A stretch of DNA of 64,000 nucleotides from Albibacterium sp963696875 (GCA_963696875.1 CAVOLQ010000002.1:682001-746000); one strand, 5' to 3'. Shown: positions 28,422 to 37,347, counted from the stretch's first letter. The notes: generated from the sequence alone by a model not told the origin. Program-made: numbers and translations.

Positions 28422-28979
28422 TTAAAATTGCTTGTTTAACACATTAGACTGCGTTATTGCAGATAAGCCTTTCATAAAGCCCCTTTGGTAGGATAATAGA
28501 ATTCGCTGGGCCATACCGAACTCACTATCTAATTCATTTTTGATATTCGCTACTTTACTAACGTGCTCCTTAACCATTTCTTTTCGATTCTTCAATTCTT
28601 CAACCAGGTCAATCAAGCCCGCCCTTGAACGCGATAAAATATGAAAGTCAAGTTCCCTCAGCAGGTCTTCATGATAGGTATTAACTTGATGTATAATAAT
28701 CTGCAAATCATACTTTATCAAAAGGAGATTATCAGCCTTATAGCTCTCGTCTGGATTAATCAGGGCATCACTATAGCCTTTTGATTCAAAATCAGCTTGT
28801 AAGAATTTATAAATAGTTTCTAGGCCTACTACTTTTTCTTGATGTAGGTACCTATCGGATTCGACCTGCTCTTCCAAAAACTTTTCTTCTGTTCGCGTTG
28901 GAAGCGATTGCAAGGCCAACTGATTCGCTTGTTCCTTATTGTTTCGTTGTTCTTTTTTCAAGAAGCTGAATAACCCCAT
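28422..28979 (-). CDS. Hypothetical helical protein (MGLFSF start), first gene of the DUF4407 operon
   Basis: About 185 residues from the preferred start at 28979 (MGLFSFLKKEQRNNKEQANQ); a longer frame to 29054 is less likely. It is mostly alpha-helical and soluble. The short amphipathic N-terminus could dock on the membrane. I recognise no family. It is the first gene of a three-gene operon with the DUF4407 protein. The 27-nt TACCGA element lies 98 bp upstream, and the small gene at 18612-18896 has the same N-terminus and element. Confidence 0.65.
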   Translation of the reverse strand: MGLFSFLKKEQRNNKEQANQLALQSLPTRTEEKFLEEQVESDRYLHQEKVVGLETIYKFLQADFESKGYSDALINPDESYKADNLLLIKYDLQIIIHQVNTYHEDLLRELDFHILSRSRAGLIDLVEELKNRKEMVKEHVSKVANIKNELDSEFGMAQRILLSYQRGFMKGLSAITQSNVLNKQF

Positions 28980-29076
28980 TTGATGTGTATTTAGATTGAA
29001 CGCATTTAACCCTGCTGCAAAACTGAGATAAGTAATGAATAAAAGCCAGTCCAATTAGGTGAGATGCAACATAGTA

Positions 29077-29103
29077 TCGGTAAAACTTGGGAAAGCTTCG
29101 GTA
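29077..29103 (-). promoter_or_regulatory. 27-nt element with two TACCGA boxes, copy 2
   Basis: It matches 18988-19014 at 22 of 27 positions with the same orientation, box spacing (21 nt) and distance to an MGLFSF start. It lies in the intergenic region shared with the divergent nuclease-like gene, so it could act on either. Confidence 0.5.
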
Positions 29104-29196
29104 GAATAAAACAACATTTCTATTTGCAAATCTCATTTACTGAAAAATTGTATTGATAAGCATGCGAGAATCTGATGGCTATGAATTTCTAATGTG

Positions 29197-29205
29197 TAAC
29201 TTTGC
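29197..29205 (+). promoter_or_regulatory. -7 promoter box of the nuclease-like gene
   Basis: TAACTTTGC fits TAnnTTTG closely. Transcription would start near 29210, so the start codon must be at 29235 or 29250 rather than further upstream. Confidence 0.7.
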
Positions 29206-29234
29206 GACTTAAGACAAAGAATGCTTTTTGCATT

Positions 29235-30005
29235 ATGGCCATAAGTAACATGACTGAAGAAACAATAACTAAGATAAATGAAGCAATTACTGAATATTTC
29301 GATGCGCATACCGATGTGGATTGGATAGCAGCAAAAGAAGTAATGCCTAATTTAATAAAAGCCGGGGTGTTCCAAAAAGATGAAAAAAACGGCTTACCAT
29401 TAAGGAAGGTTTTAAGAGCATTAGATAAAAAAGATGCCTTAGATGAAATTCCTTTTGTACATCCAGAAAGAATAAACAAAAATACCTATTGGTATTTTGT
29501 AAGAGAGGGAGCGCAATATATCCCTAAAGAAGTAATCAATCCGATTTCAAAAAAAGAAAGAACATTAATCAATCGAAAAAACAGCGACGAATACTATGTT
29601 TTAGACTTGTGTGATGAGCTTTTAAACGAAAAAGCTTCGCGCCAACACACTTTTGATTTTCTTGTAGGCGATGTGCACCAAGATGGGAGAACACGAACTG
29701 AACTTCCCTTGGATGCCTATTACTATGGCTACAATTTAGCCATTGAATATTCTGAAAAACAGGGTTCAGAAGACAGCAAGGTCGATAATCCTGATAAAAT
29801 GACCATTAGCGGAGTCAGACGAGCGGAACAAAGAAAAATATACAACCGCCGTAAAAGAGAAGTCCTTCGAAAAAAGGAGATCAATTTTATTGAATTAAAA
29901 TACAGCGACTTCGACTATGACGATCAAAATAAACTGATCAGAAATAAAGAAAGAGACACCAAGATCTTGAAAAAGATCCTAAAAAAGTTCATACAAGCAG
30001 GATAA
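29235..30005 (+). CDS. Putative PD-(D/E)XK-like nuclease
   Basis: About 256 residues from 29235 (MAISNMTEE; 29250 is an alternative start). The middle part, FDFLVGDVHQDGRTRTELP then LDAYYYGYNLAIEYSEKQ, resembles a restriction-endonuclease core: a strand ending in Asp, then about 12 residues to Glu followed by EK. The next block, TISGVRRAEQRKIYNRRKRE, is a basic conserved helix seen in uncharacterised homologues. The N-terminal half is helical and may bind DNA or a partner. It is divergent from the DUF4407 operon. The nuclease call is inference from motif layout. Confidence 0.55.
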   Translation: MAISNMTEETITKINEAITEYFDAHTDVDWIAAKEVMPNLIKAGVFQKDEKNGLPLRKVLRALDKKDALDEIPFVHPERINKNTYWYFVREGAQYIPKEVINPISKKERTLINRKNSDEYYVLDLCDELLNEKASRQHTFDFLVGDVHQDGRTRTELPLDAYYYGYNLAIEYSEKQGSEDSKVDNPDKMTISGVRRAEQRKIYNRRKREVLRKKEINFIELKYSDFDYDDQNKLIRNKERDTKILKKILKKFIQAG

Positions 30006-30032
30006 CATCCTTTCAAAGAAATCCCCGATATC

Positions 30033-30075
30033 AAAAAAAAGCTTTGTAAAGAAATCCTTTACAAAGCTTTTTTTT
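30033..30075. terminator. Bidirectional terminator between convergent genes
   Basis: A perfect 19-bp inverted repeat: eight A, GCTTTGTAAAG, loop AAATC, then the complement ending in eight T. It serves both the nuclease-like gene and miaE, whose stop codon it touches. Confidence 0.9.
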
Positions 30076-30655
30076 AACCATGAATGGCTACCTTCTTGCC
30101 ATAGTCCAGAATCAGCTGCCCTTCAAATTCAAGCCATTCCGCCCATCTTTTCTCTACATCGACATCGATGGTATACTTTCTCGCGAAATTTAAAAAGGTG
30201 GTATAATGGCCAGCTTCTGATACCATTAATTCATGGTAAAACTTGGCTAGTTCTTCGTCTTTTATATTCTGAGACAAAACCCTAAAACGCTCACAGCTTC
30301 TGGCCTCAATCATGGCTGCAAATAAAAGTCGGTCAATAAAAGCAGAATTCCTGCTCCCATCGCGTTTGCTAAATTTCACCAAGCGCCCTACATAATCGTC
30401 CTTACGCTCACGGCCCAACGTATAACCACGCTTCTTGATAATATCTACCACCATCTGAAAGTGCTCCATCTCTTCGATAGCTATAGCGGTTAATTCTTCC
30501 ACCAACTCAATATGTTCAGAGTTGTTTGTGATAATTGTAATCGCATTGGTAGCTGCTTTTTGCTCACACCAAGCATGATCGGTTAATATTTCTTCTAAAT
30601 TAGATTCAGCAATATTTGCCCAACGTGGGTCTGTCAATAATTTTAATCCAAGCAT
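30074..30655 (-). CDS. miaE: tRNA-(ms2io6A)-hydroxylase MiaE
   Basis: A 193-residue ferritin-like di-iron monooxygenase that hydroxylates the isopentenyl group of ms2i6A37 in tRNA. Iron-ligand helices are visible: DHAWCEQKAATNAI, AIAIEEMEHFQMVV, MIEARSCERFRVLS and HELMVSEAGHYTTF, supplying paired Glu and E-x-x-H ligands. Length is typical of the short MiaE form. It is a single gene with a TAACTTTG promoter and a strong shared terminator. Confidence 0.93.
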   Translation of the reverse strand: MLGLKLLTDPRWANIAESNLEEILTDHAWCEQKAATNAITIITNNSEHIELVEELTAIAIEEMEHFQMVVDIIKKRGYTLGRERKDDYVGRLVKFSKRDGSRNSAFIDRLLFAAMIEARSCERFRVLSQNIKDEELAKFYHELMVSEAGHYTTFLNFARKYTIDVDVEKRWAEWLEFEGQLILDYGKKVAIHG

Positions 30656-30679
30656 GAGATTTTCTTAAATTCTTAATCC

Positions 30680-30687
30680 CAAAGTTA
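30680..30687 (-). promoter_or_regulatory. -7 promoter box of miaE
   Basis: TAACTTTG on the minus strand lies about 25 bp before the miaE start, in the region shared with the divergent glycosyltransferase gene. Confidence 0.65.
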
Positions 30688-30747
30688 GGAATATTCACAG
30701 GCTTTAAAAATTATCACTTAAAAGCTCTATTTTGCACAAAAACAGGA

Positions 30748-32007
30748 ATGGATAAGAAACGGGTATTAGTTATTGGTTTAGTATGGCCTGAGCCCAGCTC
30801 ATCGGCTGCAGGTAAACGAATTATCCAACTCATGGATTTCTTTGTCTCTTCCGGTTACGAAGTCATTTTTGCTTCCGCCGCTTCAAAAAGCGAATTCAGC
30901 TTTAACCTACAATCGATAGCGGTTGAAGAACAAGAAATTAAGTTAAACGATGCCAGTTTTAATCTTTTATTGAAGGAAATCGAGCCCAGTATTGTTCTTT
31001 TCGACCGTTTTATGATCGAGGAACAATATGGATGGAGAGTTCAGGAAGTTTGCCCTAACGCTTTAAAAATACTAGACACTGAAGACCTTCATTGCTTGCG
31101 GCATGCACGACAAAAGGCCACAAAAGCAGTAAAATCCCTTGAAGACAGCGACCTATACAATGATTTAGCCAAGCGGGAAATCGCCGCTATTTTGCGTTGC
31201 GATGTTTCCCTTATGATATCAGAAGCAGAGATAGACATCTTGCAAGAGCAATTCCGAATAGACCCTTCTTTACTTTTGTATATCCCTTTTCTAGAAGAAA
31301 CGATTTCTGAAAGGGAATCACAAAAGTGGAAAAGTTTCGAAGAGCGCGAAGGCTTTACATTTATTGGCAATTATTTGCACGAACCGAATTGGCATACCCT
31401 TCAATTTTTAAAAACAAGGATTTGGCCACAACTCAAAAAAAAAATTCCAGGTGCAGGCCTTCATATCTATGGTGCTTATTCAGGACCTAAGGTACTACAA
31501 CTAAATAATGAGAAGGAGCAATTTTATGTCCACGGCCGGGCGGAAGATGCAAAAGAGGTGATTTCAAAGCACAGGATATTGATTGCCCCTATAAAGTTTG
31601 GTGCCGGTTTAAAAGGGAAGTTTATCGATGCCATGCAAGTTGGCACCCCTTCTGTTACTAGCACTATAGGTGCAGAAGGCATCAAAGGAGATTTAGCTTG
31701 GAATGGAGCAATAGAAGACGACGACAGCGAATTTATTAAGCATGCAACCCAGCTGTACCTGAACAAAAACCGCTGGTTGCAATCCCAACAAAATGGGATC
31801 CATATCATTAACGAACGCTTTGGAAAATCGCGATTTTATGAAAGCTTTAGTGAAAAGATCGAATCTCTCCGTCTGCACTTAAGAGCACATCGACAACATA
31901 ATTTCATTGGCCAAATCTTACAGCACCATACCGCTAATAGCACAAAATACATGTCCCTTTGGATTGAGGAAAAGAATAAGACATCCCAACCGAAGAAAGA
32001 TCAATAA
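30748..32007 (+). CDS. Glycosyltransferase, GT-B fold (group 1/4 type)
   Basis: A 419-residue protein. The N-terminal Rossmann half starts VLVIGLVWPEPSSSAAGKRI. The C-terminal half has FIGNYLHEPNWHTLQFLK, GLHIYGAYSGP, FYVHGRAEDAKEVI and the donor-binding IAPIKFGAGLKGKFIDAM with PSVTSTIGAEGI. It transfers a sugar from a nucleotide-sugar donor; acceptor and pathway cannot be told from the context, since no other glycan genes are nearby. It is divergent from miaE. It may act in cell-surface polysaccharide or glycoprotein synthesis. Confidence 0.85.
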   Translation: MDKKRVLVIGLVWPEPSSSAAGKRIIQLMDFFVSSGYEVIFASAASKSEFSFNLQSIAVEEQEIKLNDASFNLLLKEIEPSIVLFDRFMIEEQYGWRVQEVCPNALKILDTEDLHCLRHARQKATKAVKSLEDSDLYNDLAKREIAAILRCDVSLMISEAEIDILQEQFRIDPSLLLYIPFLEETISERESQKWKSFEEREGFTFIGNYLHEPNWHTLQFLKTRIWPQLKKKIPGAGLHIYGAYSGPKVLQLNNEKEQFYVHGRAEDAKEVISKHRILIAPIKFGAGLKGKFIDAMQVGTPSVTSTIGAEGIKGDLAWNGAIEDDDSEFIKHATQLYLNKNRWLQSQQNGIHIINERFGKSRFYESFSEKIESLRLHLRAHRQHNFIGQILQHHTANSTKYMSLWIEEKNKTSQPKKDQ

Positions 32008-32057
32008 ATTTCTTTCTTAAAATAGGCGGTTTATGTACAATGCGAAAGAATTTTATT

Positions 32058-32065
32058 TAAGTTTG
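32058..32065 (+). promoter_or_regulatory. -7 promoter box of the DUF4468 gene
   Basis: TAAGTTTG fits the TAnnTTTG consensus 21 bp before the start at 32086. Confidence 0.6.
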
Positions 32066-32085
32066 AAAATCAAAGTCAGATCAGC

Positions 32086-32670
32086 ATGCAAAAGTTACTC
32101 ATCATCTTATTTATACTGTCTCCTTCCTTTCTCTTTTCTCAGACCTTGCCTATAAACTATGAGACAAAAAAAGTTGAATACACTGCTATCATCAACACCA
32201 AAGGAACAAAATCAGATTTGTTCGCCAGAGGTAAAAACTGGACACTCAGCACCTTTAATTCTGCTCAGGATCTTATACAAACTCAAGATGAAGACAATTT
32301 AAACATTCAAGGCATGGCCTTGATTGATTATATTGTTCCCAGCACGTCTGTAGCTATAGAAGTACCGCTTCACTTTACTTTGGCCCTAGATTTTACAGAT
32401 GACAAGTACCGTTATAAAGTTACCGATATCTACTTTAAAGATAATGACGAACAGAAAACGATCATTACTCCCATTGAAGAAACTGTTTTAAGCAGAGCAG
32501 AGCAAGAAGAAATCATTGCAAGTCGATTTGATGCGAATCTATCTAAGAGCGCATATCAAGAAGCTTTAAATTTAGGCTTCAACCGCTATGACCAATATAA
32601 GTCTAAAGGAAACGGAACCATCCTCGGAATCCTGCAACTTCTAAAGAATGGTATGGCCAACAACAATTAA
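32086..32670 (+). CDS. DUF4468 domain protein, exported
   Basis: A 194-residue protein with a signal peptide ending LFSQ. The mature part begins PINYETKKVEYTAIINTKG, then LFARGKNWTLSTF and a beta block (VPLHFTLALDFTDDKYRYKVTDIYFK). This is the DUF4468 layout (TBP-like fold), a Bacteroidota periplasmic family of unknown role. It is in the same orientation as the downstream DUF3175 gene, 59 bp apart. Confidence 0.82.
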   Translation: MQKLLIILFILSPSFLFSQTLPINYETKKVEYTAIINTKGTKSDLFARGKNWTLSTFNSAQDLIQTQDEDNLNIQGMALIDYIVPSTSVAIEVPLHFTLALDFTDDKYRYKVTDIYFKDNDEQKTIITPIEETVLSRAEQEEIIASRFDANLSKSAYQEALNLGFNRYDQYKSKGNGTILGILQLLKNGMANNN

Positions 32671-32729
32671 GCCTTTCGATAAAACCAAACTGGTCTGGCC
32701 TTGTTTGACTTTATCGATACTTAACCAAA

Positions 32730-33041
32730 ATGCCGGCTAGCACAAAAAAAACATCGAAGAAAAAGTGGTCAGCAGACGTAACTGCCAGAAGCAATGCATT
32801 GGATCTTGAAAATCATATTTTCGAGTCCACCGATCCTGTCCAAATTGCGCATTCTTTAAAGCATTCTGCAGAAGAAAGCAAACGCAGAAAAGGATCCCCT
32901 TTCCGCTCAGCAATGTCGATGCTTACCTTTTATATCAATAGAGCAGGTAAGAATCTTGATAAAACTCAAAAAGAGACCCTTGAAAAAGCCAAAGATGAAT
33001 TGCGAAAAGCCTTTGGCCGAGACCCGGCTCATAAACCTTAA
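32730..33041 (+). CDS. DUF3175 family protein
   Basis: A 103-residue basic cytoplasmic protein. The hallmark is KKWSADVTARSNALDLE near the N-terminus, followed by PVQIAHSLKHSAEES and SPFRSAMSMLTFYINRAGKN. DUF3175 proteins are small, widespread and uncharacterised; the basic character suggests nucleic-acid binding, which is inference. Confidence 0.85.
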   Translation: MPASTKKTSKKKWSADVTARSNALDLENHIFESTDPVQIAHSLKHSAEESKRRKGSPFRSAMSMLTFYINRAGKNLDKTQKETLEKAKDELRKAFGRDPAHKP

Positions 33042-33236
33042 AAACTCCCGGCAATACTTTGAATTTCTATTTTGTAACTTTCATTGTCATTCACTCTTTT
33101 TCATGAAATAATAGAGAGGCCATAACATTCCCTATCAATATGCCAGCTTGGAAAATGATGCAAGAAAGAACAAATTCGGTAGTTGGTCCATGAAAAAACC
33201 TCTAGAACCTTGGGTCTTTAGAAAGCAGTTGCGGCG

Positions 33237-33941
33237 TTAATTATCGGCTGCTTTTTTAATGGCTGCGCTCAGCTCGCTTTTTTCCATCAACCCTGAGGCT
33301 CTCCATACTTCCTTGCCTTCTTTATATAAAATATAAGTCGGCATTTCAAATACGTTATTGGCTTTCATCAAAGTGGTTTGGCTTCCTGCGTCAATTCTTA
33401 TCAAAGGAACATTTGGGTTTTCCTTTTCAATTTCTTGTAAAATCGGCTCCATTTTCCTGCACGGCGGACACCATTCCGCACCAAAGTCGACTAATACCAA
33501 AGAAGCAGATGTCAGCATATCTTGGTAAGCTGTGCTTGAAATTTGGCCTGTGGCAACTTCCGCCCCTAGGCGCTTGCCCGCTTGTTTCCATGCGTTGATG
33601 CCCCCTTGGAGTTCAGTGACTTGAGTAAAGCCTTTCTCACGCATTAAATTCGCTGCTTCCGCGCTTCTCCTTCCACTTAAGCAATAAATATAAACAGGTT
33701 CATTTTTATCCAACGCTTCAATTCGGCGCATAAATTCCTCTTTTTCGTTCCAATTGGCGTGCATCGCGTTAGCCAAATGCCCTTGATTAAATTCCGCTGG
33801 AGTACGTACATCAAGAATTTGAACGTCTTTTTTAGCCATTCCATTTTCGAAATTATTTGCATCTACAGATTGCGCTGCAGAATTAAAGGCAAACAGAATT
33901 AATAAAAAACAGGCGCTTATAATGATTTTGAGGTACTGCAT
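33237..33941 (-). CDS. Exported rhodanese-thioredoxin fusion protein
   Basis: About 234 residues from the preferred start at 33941 (MQYLKIIISACFLLI, signal ending SAAQ). The N-terminal rhodanese domain has VQILDVRTPAEFNQGHL and the active-site loop CLSGRRS. The C-terminal thioredoxin domain has DFGAEWCPPCR with a redox CPPC and cis-Pro in EMPTYILYKEG. It probably moves sulfur and electrons in the periplasm, with the thioredoxin half reducing the rhodanese persulfide; that coupling is inference. It stands alone. Confidence 0.9.
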   Translation of the reverse strand: MQYLKIIISACFLLILFAFNSAAQSVDANNFENGMAKKDVQILDVRTPAEFNQGHLANAMHANWNEKEEFMRRIEALDKNEPVYIYCLSGRRSAEAANLMREKGFTQVTELQGGINAWKQAGKRLGAEVATGQISSTAYQDMLTSASLVLVDFGAEWCPPCRKMEPILQEIEKENPNVPLIRIDAGSQTTLMKANNVFEMPTYILYKEGKEVWRASGLMEKSELSAAIKKAADN

Positions 33942-34017
33942 ATCGAATAATCTAATAAACAAAAATACGAAATAGGTTTTAAAAAGGCGTGAGTGTAAAT
34001 ACACCGCGACCGGCGAT

Positions 34018-34998
34018 TCATTTCTTATTTTCTATCCATTCAGCACGTACCCTTTGAACGAATTCAAGCGAAGTTTTAGAAGCCTTTACAGCTTCCTCAT
34101 CTGTAAAATCAAATTCGGAAATCAGCGTTTCGACGAATTCGTAGTTTTTACGACTTTCAGCTTTTTCCTCCCCTATTTTCTGCCCTTCTTCTTTTCCTTT
34201 CTCCAAACCTTCGGTCATTCCTTTCTCCAAGCCTTCGGTCAATCCTTTCTCCAAGCCTTCTTTTAATCCAGTTCTACGGGCAGTGGCAAAAACGCTCCTG
34301 GCATCCATTCTCTGTTTCCAACTTGCTTCGTATGACATAAGATCCTCCTTTTTTAATTTAGCTACCTCACCAATACTAAAGATAAGGCGAAATATCCGTT
34401 TATCCAAAAACGTCGGAATCTGCTCCAAGTCGCTCAAATGCTTAAGCAGGTATAGCCATTGGTCCATATCCGTCTTAAGTTCCGGTTCCGACTTTGTAAA
34501 GTTAGGCAAAACGATCATTTTGTAACCCAGCTTATTGTAAAAAATTTCTTTGGTTTGTTTGTCACATAATACCACATCGTAAAAATACTGATCAGTTCCT
34601 ACCTCATCCATACGAAATTCAAGCAATGCGATAAAATAAACCTCGGGTAACCGATAATTGTCACCCGTTTTACCCCTTGGAATCTGCTTATTAATCAAGC
34701 GTGAAGTATAATAAATAGCCCTGTCTTTAAAGAAGTCTTGCCGTAAGTGCTGCATTTCAATGATGAAGAACTCTCCTCCTACTCCCTTACAGTGCAAATC
34801 AAACATCACTCTCCTATCACCTTCTACATCTCCGTCATGCTCTCCCGATACGTATTCCAAATCTTTAATAATCTTTTCCCCTGCAAATAGATCGTTCAAA
34901 AAATCAATCAGAATTTCTTTTCGGGAAAAATAGTACTTCATCCCGAAATCCGTCCGAAAGTCCACATACTTGCCCAAAGCGTTTATTAATTTTGCCAT
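34018..34998 (-). CDS. Rpn/PD-(D/E)XK nuclease family transposase-like protein
   Basis: A 326-residue protein of the PDDEXK_2 (Rpn, recombination-promoting nuclease) group. The start YVDFRTDFGMKYYFSRKEIL is typical. Catalytic residues are in RRVMFDLHCKG (Asp) and FFIIEMQHLRQ (E-x-Q variant of ExK). The C-terminus carries repeats of GLEKGLTEGLEKGMTEG type, common in this family. These proteins act as RecA-independent recombination nucleases or phage-defence factors. There are no terminal inverted repeats or partner genes, so it is a stand-alone gene. Confidence 0.88.
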   Translation of the reverse strand: MAKLINALGKYVDFRTDFGMKYYFSRKEILIDFLNDLFAGEKIIKDLEYVSGEHDGDVEGDRRVMFDLHCKGVGGEFFIIEMQHLRQDFFKDRAIYYTSRLINKQIPRGKTGDNYRLPEVYFIALLEFRMDEVGTDQYFYDVVLCDKQTKEIFYNKLGYKMIVLPNFTKSEPELKTDMDQWLYLLKHLSDLEQIPTFLDKRIFRLIFSIGEVAKLKKEDLMSYEASWKQRMDARSVFATARRTGLKEGLEKGLTEGLEKGMTEGLEKGKEEGQKIGEEKAESRKNYEFVETLISEFDFTDEEAVKASKTSLEFVQRVRAEWIENKK

Positions 34999-35271
34999 AA
35001 TATCGGTTTAACTTCGTTTTGACCAATATAAGTAAAAGAAAACACATAAACTAATTTTTTTAGTTTTTTTATTCATATTTTAATTTATAAACTAATATTA
35101 ATAGCCTACCTCAAAGGGATATTTTTCTTTGAACAAGAAAATCTGACAGTGTATCTAATAATTACATTAAAGTTCACATTTCATGAAAATTAGAACCCAA
35201 AAAATAATTTTAAAACTTTGTAGCGTTTTTGTTTGATATGCTGTTTTATAACAAACATTCAAAATTATGAC
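34999..35271. other. AT-rich intergenic region
   Basis: About 270 bp of very AT-rich DNA between divergent genes. No gene or strong hairpin is seen; it presumably holds the promoters of both neighbours. Confidence 0.4.
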
Positions 35272-35775
35272 ATGAAAAATTATTTAAAACTATCAAAAAC
35301 CAGCACATTGTTAGCCATTTTGATGCTACTATTTATTGCGTCCTGCAAAAAGGATGAAGGAGATTCCAAATTCAAACCAAAAACCTTAGAGGCTAACCTG
35401 TTTGAAAGCGCAGACCTATATGCATCTGCATTGAAAGCCCGAAACTCGGCTCAGGTATTCGAAATTAAAGACATCACTAGAAAAGATGCCACGCTTCAGG
35501 TTAAAGTAAAAGGTGGCGGACAGGAAGAATCCTTTAAATTTATATGGGATGGAAGCATAATGTTGTCTTATCCTATGCGGATTATGTTGATTTTGAAGTA
35601 CGATAATCATCGCAATGATTTCGATAAAGACAAAGAGTTCATACTTAATGTCAACCTAGAAAAAATCCTTGGAACTGCCGGCACTCCAGAAGAATTTTAC
35701 TTCTCAGTACTCAATGGTTCTAAAGTGCAGCAAACGGACTTAAATCCCGACGGAAGCGTATCCTCGAATGAGTGA
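35272..35775 (+). CDS. Small lipoprotein of unknown function
   Basis: About 167 residues from the preferred start at 35272 (MKNYLKLSKTSTLLAIL); the longer frame from 35233 is not needed. The lipoprotein signal ends LLFIASC and the mature part begins KKDEGD. It is likely beta-rich (DATLQVKVKGGGQEESFKFIWDGS). I recognise no family. It resembles other small outer-membrane lipoproteins of Sphingobacteriaceae. No operon partner. Confidence 0.65.
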   Translation: MKNYLKLSKTSTLLAILMLLFIASCKKDEGDSKFKPKTLEANLFESADLYASALKARNSAQVFEIKDITRKDATLQVKVKGGGQEESFKFIWDGSIMLSYPMRIMLILKYDNHRNDFDKDKEFILNVNLEKILGTAGTPEEFYFSVLNGSKVQQTDLNPDGSVSSNE

Positions 35776-35865
35776 TAAATTTCTTACTTCACCATCAATG
35801 AGAATGATCTTTTGCGCCATATACTGATACAGGGTGAGGTCAAGTTCTCAATTTGCCCTTGCTCA

Positions 35866-37212
35866 TTATACCATTGAGTATAGATCATTAAATGCTTCAT
35901 TCATAGACGGGTGAGTAAAAACAGTATCTCTAATGACTTGATAATCTAAATCCGCGTTCATCGCTACTTGAATAGTATTGATCATTTCATTTGCCCCAAC
36001 GCAAATAAGTGTACATCCAAGTATTTTTTTCGTTTTTGTATCAATAATGGTCTTCAAGAATCCATTGGTTTCGCCGTCTATCCTAGCTCTTGGAATACTT
36101 GTCGCTGGCAGTTTTGCTACTTTATAATCGTATTCAAGCTCTTTTGCTTCTTTTTCCCGTAGGCCAATATGAGCAAATTGCGGTGTTATAAAAACAGAAC
36201 TGGCAAACTGTTTCCTTTGCTTAACGGAGATATAATCTCCCCCAGCTAATTGGTCCCTTATTATCCTGAAGTCATCTAAAGAGATATATGTGAATTGAGG
36301 ACCACCATTAATATCTCCTATTGCCCAAATTGAAGAAACGCTTGTTTTCAAAAAGTCATCTACTTCAATGTATCCTTTTTCGTTCGTCTTAACCCCTGCG
36401 GCTTCTAAATTCAAACCGTCCAACATAGGTTTTCTTCCCGTTGCCATTAATATAGCCGACGCCTTCAAAGACAAATCATTGCCATTTGTATCTTTATATT
36501 GAATACTAACGGAATCATTTATATCCTCTATCTTTTCAACAGACACGTTTGTTAAAATTTTGATACCTTTTGACGTTAAAATCTTATATATTTCATCGGC
36601 GACATCTTTATCCTCTTTAGGTAAGAAAATATCACTACTTTCCAATATTATTACTTCCGCCCCAAATTTGGCATACATATCGGCAAACTCTAGCCCAATA
36701 AACCCACCACCAATAATGACTAATTTTTCAACTAATACAGATTGTTCCATTAAGCTGATGCTCGTAAAAACTTTTTTTGAGGAATTTAATCCCTCTATTG
36801 GCGGTAAAAAGGGAGCCGATCCAGTATTTATAAATATCCTATTAGCATGAATATTGACCTCTTCGTTAGTATTGAGAAGCTTTACCTGTACTTCATTGGA
36901 GGAAACGAAAGAAGCGGTACCTGTTATTACCTCGGCTTGAGGCAAGTTTTCAATATTGTCATAATTAACTTTTCTAAGAAAAGAAGTCAACTCATTCTTT
37001 ATATTGAAAGCCTTAGGATAAGGCATTTTTTCTTCAGCATTTTTTATCAATGACTTCGTTGGAATGCAAGCAACATTAATACAAGAACCTCCATACATTT
37101 TATCAGATCTTTCAATAATCGCTACTTGCTCCCCACGTTTCGCCAACCAAGCTGCGAGAGTTTTGCCTCCTTTGCCAAATCCAATAATCAGATTATCATA
37201 ATGTTTTATCAT
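35866..37212 (-). CDS. FAD-dependent NAD(P)-disulfide oxidoreductase (RclA/MerA-like)
   Basis: About 448 residues from the start at 37212 (MIKHYDNLIIGFGKGGKT). FAD-binding GFGKGGKTLA comes first, then the redox pair Cys44/Cys49 in GGSCINVACIPTKS. The NAD(P)-binding motif is IIGGGFIGLEFADMYAKFG, the second FAD contact is IWAIGDINGGPQFT, and the C-terminal His is in VFTHPSMNE. It belongs to the pyridine nucleotide-disulfide class I group, closest by eye to RclA, a hypochlorite and copper stress reductase. It lacks the MerA metal-binding domain. It shares a 25-nt upstream element with the GH79-like gene. Confidence 0.85.
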   Translation of the reverse strand: MIKHYDNLIIGFGKGGKTLAAWLAKRGEQVAIIERSDKMYGGSCINVACIPTKSLIKNAEEKMPYPKAFNIKNELTSFLRKVNYDNIENLPQAEVITGTASFVSSNEVQVKLLNTNEEVNIHANRIFINTGSAPFLPPIEGLNSSKKVFTSISLMEQSVLVEKLVIIGGGFIGLEFADMYAKFGAEVIILESSDIFLPKEDKDVADEIYKILTSKGIKILTNVSVEKIEDINDSVSIQYKDTNGNDLSLKASAILMATGRKPMLDGLNLEAAGVKTNEKGYIEVDDFLKTSVSSIWAIGDINGGPQFTYISLDDFRIIRDQLAGGDYISVKQRKQFASSVFITPQFAHIGLREKEAKELEYDYKVAKLPATSIPRARIDGETNGFLKTIIDTKTKKILGCTLICVGANEMINTIQVAMNADLDYQVIRDTVFTHPSMNEAFNDLYSMV

Positions 37213-37250
37213 GTATTTCTTTTTAAAATTTGTGAAAGTACCCTTAAAGG

Positions 37251-37275
37251 CAACAATATAAATTATAGAAAGTTC
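37251..37275 (-). promoter_or_regulatory. Shared upstream element, copy 1
   Basis: Read on the minus strand: AACTTTCTATAATTT, two free bases, then ATTGTTG. It is identical at 22 of 25 positions to 39204-39228. Both copies end about 40 bp before a start codon on the minus strand. It may be a promoter (TATAAT-like core). Confidence 0.45.
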
Positions 37276-37347
37276 TATTCGGAAAATCATAATTTAGTTC
37301 AACTGACGTTTCAAAGCAAAACATAATCCGCTCAATTATTGCATTCC

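Noticed and set aside
34018..34998. Insertion sequence around the Rpn-type gene
   Set aside because: No terminal inverted repeats or target duplications are visible; the family name includes transposase but many members are stand-alone genes.
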